Assembly (NCBI GenBank): GCA_902810755.1
Contig: CADDYT010000002.1
Location: forward strand, 62,001 to 126,000
Length of the DNA stretch: 64,000 nt
Direction of reading: 5' to 3'
Source of the DNA: Chloroflexota bacterium
Lineage (GTDB): Bacteria; Chloroflexota; Ktedonobacteria; Ktedonobacterales; Ktedonobacteraceae
Both the position numbers and the translations under genes were made by a program. Below, piece after piece: positions 25,287-33,054 of this stretch. Position 1 is the first letter of the stretch. Each line of letters begins with the position of its first letter. A model generated the notes under the pieces. It made no database searches. It was not told the origin of the DNA and worked only from the letters and a program-made list of their open reading frames with translations.

Positions 25287-25685
25287 CTAGCGTAATCCCA
25301 TATGGCGTGAGAGGAGGAAGGCGCTGAAATCGGCCACGCTGTCAACGTCTCCTTCCTCAAGCAGATTGACGATCCTCTTGACGACCATACGGCGCGGCTG
25401 GCTGCCGGTTGTGGGCAGCGTGAAGCCGATGGCGCGGGTTGGCTCCGGCATGCGCTCCTGGCGTATCTCTTCGGCGAACAGTTCCAGCAGTTCGGCGATA
25501 TCGATATCGAGGGCCTGCGCCAGGCTCTCCAGCACTTTCGCCGATGGGTATTTCTGTCCGCGCTCGATCTCCCCCACATAAATTTCCGAGAGGCCCGCTT
25601 TATCCCCCAGTTCTTTGATGGTCATATGCCGATCCTGCCGCTCTCGCCGTATGACGCGCCCGATAATCTCCTGCAAGTCTGTCAT
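25287..25685 (-). CDS. XRE-family regulator, ClgR-like
   Basis: A 132-residue regulator; ATG 25685 follows CAGGAGC. The helix-turn-helix of about residues 6-62 (GRVIRRERQDRHMTIKELGDKAGLSEIYVGEIERGQKYPS) resembles the actinobacterial Clp gene regulator ClgR, and the gene is divergent from clpP. Two identical-arm palindromes lie in the 176-bp gap. Residues 70-132 form a helical C-terminal domain of unknown role. In actinobacteria ClgR activates clpP and is itself degraded by Clp; that loop would fit this layout, but is inferred. Confidence 0.85.
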   Translation of the reverse strand: MTDLQEIIGRVIRRERQDRHMTIKELGDKAGLSEIYVGEIERGQKYPSAKVLESLAQALDIDIAELLELFAEEIRQERMPEPTRAIGFTLPTTGSQPRRMVVKRIVNLLEEGDVDSVADFSAFLLSRHMGLR

Positions 25686-25716
25686 CGTGTTGCTCCTGAA
25701 TATTTCTGCCCCTACC

Positions 25717-25731
25717 TATGCTCTTAGCATA
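25717..25731. promoter_or_regulatory. Operator 1, TATGCT-N3-AGCATA
   Basis: A perfect 15-bp palindrome TATGCT-CTT-AGCATA in the untranslated leader of the XRE gene, 29 bp (centre to centre) from operator 2. The two sites are almost the same spacing as three helix turns. Confidence 0.75.
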
Positions 25732-25745
25732 GCCGCTGCCTGGGG

Positions 25746-25760
25746 TATGCTGAAAGCATA
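25746..25760. promoter_or_regulatory. Operator 2, TATGCT-N3-AGCATA
   Basis: A second perfect palindrome with the same arms as operator 1 (spacer GAA). It lies just downstream of the predicted transcription start of the XRE gene and about 53 bp upstream of the predicted start of the clpP transcript, so one factor could repress the regulator and activate clpP. A related AGCATGCT palindrome sits at 25787-25794. Confidence 0.75.
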
Positions 25761-25773
25761 GATTTTCTCTACC

Positions 25774-25802
25774 AGTATACGCTATGAGCATGCTATATTC
25801 AA
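25774..25802 (-). promoter_or_regulatory. Promoter of the XRE regulator gene
   Basis: On the minus strand TTGAAT (25802-25797) and TATACT (25779-25774) are 17 bp apart. The spacer contains the AGCATGCT palindrome. On the plus strand a TATATT at 25794-25799 overlaps this -35 box and may be the -10 of the divergent clpP transcript, which has no good -35, as expected for an activated promoter. Confidence 0.6.
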
Positions 25803-25861
25803 GACACAGGTTGATGTGTTGATGTGTGTACAGAGCTTTTTCAAGCAAAAGGAGGATAGCA

Positions 25862-26140
25862 TTGTTTACCACAAAGCCGTTTCAACGCTCTATGTCCGGG
25901 CAGCCGGATGTACAGCCAGTATTACATGTACCAACGGTCTACGAAAGCGTGCCGGTTGAACTGCCGCGCTGGGAATATCAGACGATCACGGTGGATGCAC
26001 GCGAGGAGGGGCTACTGGCGGCTGAGCGGTTGAACGAACTGGGCCAGGAAGGCTGGCTGCTGATCGGCGTGCTGGATCAGGGCGCGACGGGCCGCAGTTC
26101 GCAGGTTCATTACTACTTTGTGCGCCAGCGTCTCGCTTAG
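25862..26140 (+). CDS. Small DUF4177-like protein upstream of clpP
   Basis: A 92-residue protein. TTG 25862 is the likely start, close behind AAAAGGAGG; an upstream TTG-type start at 25826 would include that site. The C-terminal half (WEYQTITVDAREEG, LNELGQEGWLLIGVL) matches the DUF4177 pattern of a small alpha/beta domain with conserved Trp and EGW. No catalytic residues are seen. It lies 48 bp before clpP and should be co-transcribed, which suggests an accessory or regulatory role with Clp; this is not established. Confidence 0.75.
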   Translation: MFTTKPFQRSMSGQPDVQPVLHVPTVYESVPVELPRWEYQTITVDAREEGLLAAERLNELGQEGWLLIGVLDQGATGRSSQVHYYFVRQRLA

Positions 26141-26188
26141 CGCAGGGCGCGCAATAGTTTATCACATGAAGAATGGGAGGAAAACATT

Positions 26189-26788
26189 ATGTCATCGAGT
26201 CTGGTAGTGCCAACGGTGATTGAGTCGACGGGGCGCGGCGAACGTGCCTATGACATTTTTTCGCGCCTGCTGCGTGAAAATATTATCATGGTCAACGGGC
26301 CGGTTGAGGAGAATATGGCGAGCCTGGTAGTAGCGCAACTGCTCTTTCTGGATGCCCAGGACAGCGACCGTGAGATCAACATGTACATCAATTCGCCTGG
26401 CGGTCAGGTGACGGCGGGGCTGGCCATTTACGATACGATGCGTATTCTCCGCCGACCGGTGGCAACGACGTGCGTCGGGCTGGCGGCCAGCTTCGGCACC
26501 ATTCTGCTCATGGCGGGTGATCGCGGGCGCCGACGCTCGCTGCCGCACGCGCGCATCCATATGCACCAGCCGCTACAAGGGGGCATCAGCGGGCAGGCAA
26601 CGGATATCGATATAGCAGCCCGCGAAATCCTGCACACCCGCGAGGTGCTGAACGAGATCATTCACCACCACACGGGCCAGTCGCTGGAGCGTATCAAGAG
26701 AGATACCGAGCGCGACTTCTACATGAGCGCGCAGGAGGCCGTCGAATACGGCATCGTTGACGAAGTGCTGACACTGGCCGAGAAATAA
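26189..26788 (+). CDS. clpP: ATP-dependent Clp protease proteolytic subunit
   Basis: A 199-residue ClpP; ATG 26189 follows GGGAGGAAAAC. The catalytic triad is Ser101 (GLAASFGT), His126 (HMHQP) and Asp176 (DTERD), and INSPGG, YDTMRI and GIVDEVL are conserved. The usual Met after the nucleophile Ser is Phe. ClpP forms double heptamer rings that degrade proteins unfolded by ClpX, ClpC or ClpA, none of which is encoded nearby. The divergent ClgR-like regulator and its operators suggest stress-controlled expression of what may be a secondary ClpP. Confidence 0.95.
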   Translation: MSSSLVVPTVIESTGRGERAYDIFSRLLRENIIMVNGPVEENMASLVVAQLLFLDAQDSDREINMYINSPGGQVTAGLAIYDTMRILRRPVATTCVGLAASFGTILLMAGDRGRRRSLPHARIHMHQPLQGGISGQATDIDIAAREILHTREVLNEIIHHHTGQSLERIKRDTERDFYMSAQEAVEYGIVDEVLTLAEK

Positions 26789-26805
26789 GCGGTCTCCGTG
26801 TGCGG

Positions 26806-27609
26806 TCAGAGCGGCTCGATTCTGATATAGTCGAGTTCGAGCCACTCTGGCCCGGTAGCAACGGTGCCGAAGCGCAGCGTGCCGCGCGGCGTGGCGATGG
26901 CATACTGGTTATCGATCCAGGCGACAAAGCCGAGCGGGCGCGTGGGGGGATGGGTAGCGCGCAGGACGAGCCGGTCATCCACGCGGAAGAGGGCGTCACC
27001 GGCGCGCCACTCCAGGCGATAGATATGCCAGCCTGTCATGTCTACATCGAGCAGGGCTTCCTGCGTCCCACTGAGGCGTTGCAGCCAGCGCGCCGCCGGT
27101 CGCTCGTCGCCGGTCAATCTGGCCCAGGCCGCGCTCAATGCCATCGGTGCGGTGGCAAGCGCGGTTTCGGCGCGCATGCTGTGGACAACCTGAGCTTTCC
27201 AGCCTTGACCGGGCTGGCCGGGGACGAGCGCCATGTTGGAGGGCGGAGAAGCATAGAAAAACCAGATCGCTTCGGGCAGCATGAGGATATCGCCGCGCAC
27301 GGAGAAGGGATAATTCCAGAACCCGAAACCGGCGGTGCCGCGCAGTATCTCATGGCTTTCAGCGTCGCTACCTGCCGTTGCCGCCGGGTGCGAGGAGCGC
27401 GCCCGTACCTCCATGACAAGCGGCGGTCGCCAGGGGAAGGCTCGGCGAGGCAGCGAATCATAGTCGTCAATCTGCGCATCGGCGTACTGGCCGCGCTGCA
27501 CCTTCGGCAGACTCATACGTAGCTTTTCATCGGCAACCTGTATGGTGGCAGGCCCCAGCCGGGTCTGTGTCCAGCGTTGAGCAATGCCCTGGCGAAAATC
27601 CTCAAACAT
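26806..27609 (-). CDS. Predicted beta-sandwich protein (concanavalin-like), unknown function
   Basis: A 267-residue protein not confidently recognised. The pattern of short strands with many Trp and Tyr, the segment GWHIYRLEWRAGDALFRVDDRL and the ending PEWLELDYIRIEPL resemble the jelly-roll of GH16-type and other concanavalin-A-like proteins, where the last strand carries the LDYIRI motif. The GH16 catalytic ExDxxE motif is not seen, so glycosidase activity is unlikely. No signal peptide is present. It starts 9 bp after the stop of the HTH-GAF gene, so the two probably form an operon. Confidence 0.7.
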   Translation of the reverse strand: MFEDFRQGIAQRWTQTRLGPATIQVADEKLRMSLPKVQRGQYADAQIDDYDSLPRRAFPWRPPLVMEVRARSSHPAATAGSDAESHEILRGTAGFGFWNYPFSVRGDILMLPEAIWFFYASPPSNMALVPGQPGQGWKAQVVHSMRAETALATAPMALSAAWARLTGDERPAARWLQRLSGTQEALLDVDMTGWHIYRLEWRAGDALFRVDDRLVLRATHPPTRPLGFVAWIDNQYAIATPRGTLRFGTVATGPEWLELDYIRIEPL

Positions 27610-27618
27610 AGCGCGCCG

Positions 27619-28605
27619 CTACAGCTCTGTACTCAGCCGCAGCAACTCCTCCTCTAGCTCTCTCCATACCAGCTTTTCCGCTTCAAGGTTGTTGACCGGT
27701 CGCCGTTTCTGCGCCCCCTCAATCATTAACCGCGCCACCCGCTGGCGGAAGTTAGCGAAGTGCTGCCGCTGGATGGACTGAGGTGGCATGACTCGCAACC
27801 CGATATCCTCCGGGGCATAAAAGTCGTGCGGCTCAAAGGCCAGGGCAAGCAGGTCGGCGTAGCGTTGAACGAGTGTTGTTCTCGTTTGTGAAAGGAAATA
27901 GTTGACCTGTGTGCTGGAAGCGAGCAGGCAGCCGGCAACGCGCCCGGCAAACATAATGGGGTACGCCATGGCGCTTTTCTCGTGTTCCCCCGCGCTTGTC
28001 GGCACAAAGCTCGTATCTGAGGCAATATCCTGATTGATCACCGGGCGGCAAAGGGAGACTGCGTAGCCCGACAGCGATTCCGCGCTCAGAAAGAGGGCAT
28101 GCTGTTCCAGGTCGCCGGGCCAGGGGTTGGTACCAATGCCGATACTCTCGCGCAAACTGCGTACTTTGCTGCTTCCCGGTGGCGGCGGCATGCAGCGCAC
28201 TACAATCACTGCCATCCCCAGACGATCCGGGTCGAGCTGGGCAATTGCCTCCTGTAAAATCATATTGCCAATAGACCAGAAACGCTGGCTTTCTATGGTA
28301 GAGGCGCGAGCATTGAACACACGGATGTAGAATGTGGACGGAATTTCCTTCGCGCTGCTATCGTCCATCACGGCAAGCAGCTCTTCAAAGCCCTTTTCAT
28401 AGCGTAAGAGATCGAGGAACTGGTCGCGGTACTGCGGGAAGGCGTTCAGCAAAAGGTGCATATTCTGCGGGCGCGGCGTTGTGTCCCCATCGAGCCAGCG
28501 ATTCAAGGTAATAGGACGTATACCCAGTTCCTCAAGGAGGCGCTGCTTTTCATGTGGATCGTTCAAAATAAGCGTCAGTAGGTCTCGCCAGGTTCTTATC
28601 TGCAT
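27619..28605 (-). CDS. HTH-GAF transcriptional regulator
   Basis: A 328-residue protein with an N-terminal helix-turn-helix like segment (about 1-60: LLTLILNDPHEKQRLLEELGIRPITLNRWLDGD), and a GAF-like sensory domain (about 100-265, with HALFLSAESLSGYAVSLCRPVINQD and YPIMFAGRVAGCLLASS). The C-terminal 60 residues form charged helices. GAF domains of this type bind small ligands or cofactors; the ligand is unknown. The start ATG 28605 has only a weak ribosome site (GCAGCAGG). It precedes the beta-sandwich gene with a 9-bp gap. Confidence 0.75.
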   Translation of the reverse strand: MQIRTWRDLLTLILNDPHEKQRLLEELGIRPITLNRWLDGDTTPRPQNMHLLLNAFPQYRDQFLDLLRYEKGFEELLAVMDDSSAKEIPSTFYIRVFNARASTIESQRFWSIGNMILQEAIAQLDPDRLGMAVIVVRCMPPPPGSSKVRSLRESIGIGTNPWPGDLEQHALFLSAESLSGYAVSLCRPVINQDIASDTSFVPTSAGEHEKSAMAYPIMFAGRVAGCLLASSTQVNYFLSQTRTTLVQRYADLLALAFEPHDFYAPEDIGLRVMPPQSIQRQHFANFRQRVARLMIEGAQKRRPVNNLEAEKLVWRELEEELLRLSTEL

Positions 28606-28655
28606 CGTAGTAAACCTGCTGCTGAAAATAATGATAAAAATATGCGCTGCTCCTC

Positions 28656-28685
28656 ATAATACCAGTAAACACCTGTACTCGTCAA
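28656..28685 (-). promoter_or_regulatory. Promoter of the HTH-GAF gene
   Basis: On the minus strand TTGACG (28685-28680) and TATTAT (28661-28656) are 18 bp apart, giving a start near 28648. A palindrome GAATAG-CGGG-CTATTC (28711-28726) lies 25 bp further upstream and could be an operator. Confidence 0.55.
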
Positions 28686-28783
28686 TCGCTCTGGCAGCAA
28701 AATAAGCGTAGAATAGCGGGCTATTCACACATTTTTAATGACGGTAGTGGCAACTGGCGGGTAGAAAAGATGCTTGTACCTAC

Positions 28784-28812
28784 TTGCAAAAATAACCAGA
28801 CTCGTGCATACT
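28784..28812 (+). promoter_or_regulatory. Promoter of the YiiX-like gene
   Basis: TTGCAA (28784-28789) and CATACT (28807-28812) are 17 bp apart, giving a start near 28819 and a 42-nt leader before ATG 28861. Its position excludes the upstream in-frame start at 28774. Confidence 0.55.
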
Positions 28813-28860
28813 CTATGGGATGAAACCGGCGTATGCTATTGTCAGGAAGGAGTTGTCTCT

Positions 28861-29895
28861 ATGCCCTATCGAGCCACCCGTGTTGCCGATGATCCTTTAA
28901 CCTATTTTCGGCAGACGAGCGATGAAGGCCCGCGTTTGCGCGTCTCTGATGTGATCTTGCGTGTCAACCATAATCCTAAGGAAATTTTTTCCCGCTTGAT
29001 TCGCTATGCTACCAATAGCCAGTGGAGCCATACTGCTATCTTATATCTTCTCAATGACCCATCAAAGGGGTTTGATAACATCTTTCTGGTGGAGGCTCTG
29101 ACTTCCGGTGTGCATGTCGTGAGCTGGGAGAACGAGGTGTACCCGTTCAAGGAGTTCACGGTGGGCATCAAGCGTTTGCCGCTCGACTGGTATGTAGAGA
29201 CGCCCTATGAGCAATCGCGCCATGATCCGCGTGATCCAGAGGATAATCACGGCATTTTCTACCTGCGCCACGTGCGCGGCATGGCCCTCGATCAGGTAAA
29301 CGGACTCTACGATCACAAAGTGGTCTATGAACTGAGCGCCCTGTACATGGAGCGCGTCTTCAAAAGACACCTGAGTTCCTTTCCCCTGGCGGCTGAAATT
29401 GCGGGTGATGTTGCGAAAATCTTTCAAAAGTGGGATAGAGACGGCGAAACATCGCAGAACGTGCTGCATTTTATCTGTAGCGGCCTGGTCCAGTATAGCT
29501 ATTTCGAGGCTCTGCGCCGCAGGATTATCAACGACCTGGCATTGCCAGAGAGCCAGGAAGCGGCGCTGAGCAACATGAGCAATATGGATAAGATTCTCTT
29601 CCGCGATGACCCCGATAGCGTCTTTGCGGACTACGTGGCGCAACTGCGTGCAGGCAAACTGCACATTGCCGACCCCGTTCCCGACGAGGTGCTGAATTTG
29701 CTCAAGACCACCACGCCCGCTGATTTCAACAATAATGATAAGCTGGACTGGAAGTATGTGGTGAATGAGGGCGTTATCTGGCAAATCGACACGGCCCCTG
29801 ATGGCTATGAGCCGCAAAGCCAGGAGGAAGAAGTCGTGCTACAACTGATGCAGCCAGAACATCGTAGCAAGGATGGGGAGCAGGGGCAGGGGTAA
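28861..29895 (+). CDS. YiiX-like permuted NlpC/P60 cysteine hydrolase
   Basis: A 344-residue protein; ATG 28861 follows GGAAGGAG. The N-terminal block DVILRVNHNP...IRYATNSQWSHTAILYLL provides the His of the circularly permuted papain-like fold (SHTAI), and FICSGLVQYSYFEAL (near residue 203) supplies the Cys. The middle of the protein is larger than in E. coli YiiX. Such enzymes hydrolyse amide or ester bonds in peptidoglycan, lipids or peptides; the substrate is not predictable. No signal peptide is seen, so action may be intracellular. Confidence 0.75.
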   Translation: MPYRATRVADDPLTYFRQTSDEGPRLRVSDVILRVNHNPKEIFSRLIRYATNSQWSHTAILYLLNDPSKGFDNIFLVEALTSGVHVVSWENEVYPFKEFTVGIKRLPLDWYVETPYEQSRHDPRDPEDNHGIFYLRHVRGMALDQVNGLYDHKVVYELSALYMERVFKRHLSSFPLAAEIAGDVAKIFQKWDRDGETSQNVLHFICSGLVQYSYFEALRRRIINDLALPESQEAALSNMSNMDKILFRDDPDSVFADYVAQLRAGKLHIADPVPDEVLNLLKTTTPADFNNNDKLDWKYVVNEGVIWQIDTAPDGYEPQSQEEEVVLQLMQPEHRSKDGEQGQG

Positions 29896-29957
29896 AAGCG
29901 AAAGTGAAGTGTATCAGGTGTTAGCCAGCAACATCGCTTTTCTGCTGAAAATATCCT

Positions 29958-30013
29958 ACTCTTTCGGGTAGAAGCTCCTTTTGTGAAGAGCTTATTTTTG
30001 CAACCCGAAGAGT
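29958..30013 (+). terminator. Nested hairpin after the YiiX-like gene
   Basis: ACTCTTTCGGGT (29958-29969) pairs with ACCCGAAGAGT (30003-30013), one bulge; nested inside are AAGCTC and GAGCTT (29972-29977, 29988-29993) followed by ATTTTT. It sits between two same-strand genes and may terminate the first transcript or shape the crotonase leader. Confidence 0.45.
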
Positions 30014-30031
30014 GTCAGGAGGAAATGAAGT

Positions 30032-30841
30032 ATGGCTACTCATTCTGAATCAGAGCAGGGGACGATGGATGGTTTGAAAACCGAACGGGACGGAGTGATC
30101 TTTATCGTGACCATGGATCGCCCGCAGGTGCGCAACGCCATCCATTATCCGATGGCGCGGGCGCTGGCACGAGTCTTTCGCGAGTTTGAGGCCGACCCAT
30201 CGCTTGCGGTGGCCGTCCTCACGGGTGCGGGCGGCACCTTCTGCGCCGGTTTTGACCTCAAAGCCGTTGCCGATTCTCGGCAAAGCCTCGTCGTTTCCAC
30301 GGAAGGAGACGCGCCGTTAGGTATTTCGCGTATGTTGCTCAGCAAGCCGGTCATCGCGGCAGTAGAGGGCTATGCCGTTGCGGGGGGGCTGGAAGTTGCC
30401 CTCTGGTGTGACCTGCGCGTCGCCGCCGAGAATGCCGTCTTCGGCGTCTTCAATCGCCGTTGGGGTGTGCCGCTCGTCGATGGCGGCACCATTCGCCTGC
30501 CACGCCTCATCGGCCAGAGCCACGCGCTTGATATGATCCTCAGCGGGCGCGGCGTTTCCGGGCAGGAGGCGCTGATGATGGGCCTGGCAAATCGGCTCGT
30601 GCCTCCCGGCGAAGCCCTGTCAGCAGCCCTTGCTCTGGCGCGTGACCTCGCTCGCTTTCCACAGAACTGCATGCGCTCCGACCGCCTCTCTGCCTACGAG
30701 CAGTGGTCGCTCTCGCTTGAAGAAGCCCTGCGTAACGAGACCCTGCATGGCCTTGAAGTGATGCAATCCGGTGAAGCTCAGGCGGGCGCGCAGCGTTTCA
30801 AAGAAGGCCGCGGGCGGCATGGCAGCCAGGAGGACATCTAG
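30032..30841 (+). CDS. Enoyl-CoA hydratase/isomerase family protein
   Basis: A 269-residue crotonase; ATG 30032 follows TCAGGAGGAAATG. Oxyanion-hole segments are GGTFCAGFDLKAV and EGYAVAGGLEVALWCDL; NRRWGVPLVDGGTIRLPRLIG holds the region of the catalytic acids, with the second Glu replaced by Asp. It is not close to the crotonase at 24454 and lies beside a kinase, so the pathway is unclear. It ends 15 bp before the kinase start. Confidence 0.88.
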   Translation: MATHSESEQGTMDGLKTERDGVIFIVTMDRPQVRNAIHYPMARALARVFREFEADPSLAVAVLTGAGGTFCAGFDLKAVADSRQSLVVSTEGDAPLGISRMLLSKPVIAAVEGYAVAGGLEVALWCDLRVAAENAVFGVFNRRWGVPLVDGGTIRLPRLIGQSHALDMILSGRGVSGQEALMMGLANRLVPPGEALSAALALARDLARFPQNCMRSDRLSAYEQWSLSLEEALRNETLHGLEVMQSGEAQAGAQRFKEGRGRHGSQEDI

Positions 30842-30855
30842 CGAGGGAGCAAGAT

Positions 30856-32949
30856 ATGACTGACTATAGTGGCCTGCGACTTGGGAACTATCAACTGGAA
30901 CGCTTGCTGGGCCAGGGCGGCTTCGCCGATGTCTACCTGGGGATGCATGTCTATCTCAAGACGCAGGTCGCTATCAAAGTGTTGCAAACCCGACTGACGG
31001 GCGAAGATGTCGATGCGTTTCTTAACGAGGCGCGCACCATCGCCAGTCTGGTTCACCCGCATATCGTGCGCGTCCTCGATTCTGGTATAGAAAACAGTCT
31101 TCCTTTTCTGGTGATGGATTACGCGCCGCATGGCACACTGCGCCGTCTCTTCCCCAGAGGGGCGGCGCAGCCCCCGGCGAAGCTGGTGCCGTATGTTAAG
31201 CAGGTCGCCTCGGCCTTGCAATATGCGCACGAGCGAAACCTGGTGCATCGTGATATCAAGCCGGAGAATATGCTGATCGGGCGTGAGGGTGAGGTCTTGC
31301 TCTCCGATTTTGGCATCGCCACCGCCGCTAGAAGCTCACGTTCGCAGGAGGTGGCGGAGACCGCCGGAACCGTCATCTATATGGCCCCCGAACAGCTGAG
31401 AGGCAAGCCGCGAGCCGCCAGCGATCAATATGCCCTGGGTATTGTTGTCTACGAATGGCTCAGTGGCAACCCGCCCTTTCAGGGTACTTTCAGCGAGGTG
31501 GCCAGCCAGCATTTATTCGCCGATTTGCCCTCGCTGCGCCAGAAAGTGCCGTCACTGTCCCCGGCGCTTGAGGCGGTTGTCAGACACGCGCTGGCGAAAG
31601 ACCCACACCAGCGTTTCGCTACTATTGCCGAGTTTGCGCATGCCTTTGAAAGTGCTTGTATCCTACCATCATCCTATCCCTTCTCTCCTATCCCGGCTTC
31701 CTCTCAGGATATCTACATGACCGTTCCCATGCCCTCACAGGCGTCTATTCCCACTATGATAAATACGCCCTCTCAGCCGCCGCAAGAATTGTCGGCTTCA
31801 GCCGCGCAGGTATCTTCTACGGTGACGCCCTCTGCGGCCCCCATTGCTGCCTCTGTGCAGACGCGGCAGGCGGTTTCGCGGCGCGGCTTGCTGTTCGGCC
31901 TGGTGGGCGGGCTGGTCGTTGTTGCTGTGGGTGCGCTGGGTGGCTATGAACTGGCGCAATCGCATGGCGGCACGCCAACCCCCGGCATTACTGCGACTTC
32001 TGGCGCACCTGCGCCCACGCCGACGCCAAAGCCTACAACTGCTCCAACCTCTTCGCCCGTGCCGGTAGGAACAACGCTGCTGACATATCGCGGGCATCGC
32101 AATTACGTCTACTCCGTCACATGGTCGCCCGACGGGCAGAATATCGCTTCCGCCAGCAACGATCATTCCGTCCAGATATGGAACGCGACGAGCGGCGCGC
32201 TGGCCTTCAGCTATGCCCATAACGGCGCTGCCAACTCCGTTGCCTGGTCGCCTGATGGCGCGTTGATCGCCTCCAGCGGCGAGGATAATGTTGTGCGTGT
32301 CGTCAACGCGAACAACGGCAATAGCATTATTGTGTATCAGGGCCACACCGCCTCTGTCTACGAGGTTAAATTTTCCCCCGACAGTACGCGCATCTCTTCG
32401 GTCAGCGCCGATAAAACGATACGTATCTGGGATGCGCAGACAGGAAATACCGTTCTGATCTATAGCGGCCATACCGCTCGTGTCTGGACGGCGGTCTGGT
32501 CACTGGATGGCCGCTTCATTGTCTCCGGCAGTGACGATAAAACCGTGCAGGTCTGGGATGCCTCGACCGGTGCAACACTGCTGACCTATAGCGGCCACAC
32601 CGCTCCTGTGAGGGCAGTGGCCTGGTCGCCGGACGGTCGCTACATCGCCTCTGGCGGAGATGACAGAACGGTACGGGTCTGGGATGCGCAGAGCGGCAAG
32701 ACGCTCTACACCTTCCGGGGCCATAGCGACCGCGTCTGGGCAGTGAACTGGTCGCCGAACTATACGCGCCTCGTCACCGGCGGCAAGGACGCCACCGCCC
32801 AGGTCTGGGATGCCCTCAGCGGCAACCACCTCTACATCTATCGCGGCCATAACGATACTGTCTTCGATGCTGCCTGGTCTCCCGGCCGTGGCACTCGCAT
32901 TGTCAGCGGCAGCAGCGACAGCACCGTACAGATATGGGAGGCGGTGTAA
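30856..32949 (+). CDS. Membrane Ser/Thr protein kinase with WD40 ectodomain
   Basis: A 697-residue Hanks-type kinase. The N-terminal catalytic domain (about 10-270) has GQGGFADVY, VAIK, HRDIKPENML (Asp133), DFGIA and APEQL, so it should be active. A Ser/Pro-rich linker (about 275-340) precedes one membrane segment (about 343-365) and a Thr/Pro stretch, then seven WD40 blades to the C-terminus with repeated VAWSPDG and VWDA. Because kinase and propeller lie on opposite sides of the membrane, the propeller is probably the sensor or docking surface outside. ATG 30856 follows GGGAGC. Targets are unknown. Confidence 0.93.
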   Translation: MTDYSGLRLGNYQLERLLGQGGFADVYLGMHVYLKTQVAIKVLQTRLTGEDVDAFLNEARTIASLVHPHIVRVLDSGIENSLPFLVMDYAPHGTLRRLFPRGAAQPPAKLVPYVKQVASALQYAHERNLVHRDIKPENMLIGREGEVLLSDFGIATAARSSRSQEVAETAGTVIYMAPEQLRGKPRAASDQYALGIVVYEWLSGNPPFQGTFSEVASQHLFADLPSLRQKVPSLSPALEAVVRHALAKDPHQRFATIAEFAHAFESACILPSSYPFSPIPASSQDIYMTVPMPSQASIPTMINTPSQPPQELSASAAQVSSTVTPSAAPIAASVQTRQAVSRRGLLFGLVGGLVVVAVGALGGYELAQSHGGTPTPGITATSGAPAPTPTPKPTTAPTSSPVPVGTTLLTYRGHRNYVYSVTWSPDGQNIASASNDHSVQIWNATSGALAFSYAHNGAANSVAWSPDGALIASSGEDNVVRVVNANNGNSIIVYQGHTASVYEVKFSPDSTRISSVSADKTIRIWDAQTGNTVLIYSGHTARVWTAVWSLDGRFIVSGSDDKTVQVWDASTGATLLTYSGHTAPVRAVAWSPDGRYIASGGDDRTVRVWDAQSGKTLYTFRGHSDRVWAVNWSPNYTRLVTGGKDATAQVWDALSGNHLYIYRGHNDTVFDAAWSPGRGTRIVSGSSDSTVQIWEAV

Positions 32950-33054
32950 AAGTAGACAACAGCCCTTGTTGTGGACTATACTATGCCAGTCAACGGACTA
33001 TGCAGGTTAGACAGTTTCTATCAGGGAGTGTTTCATATAGCCAGAAGGATATTG

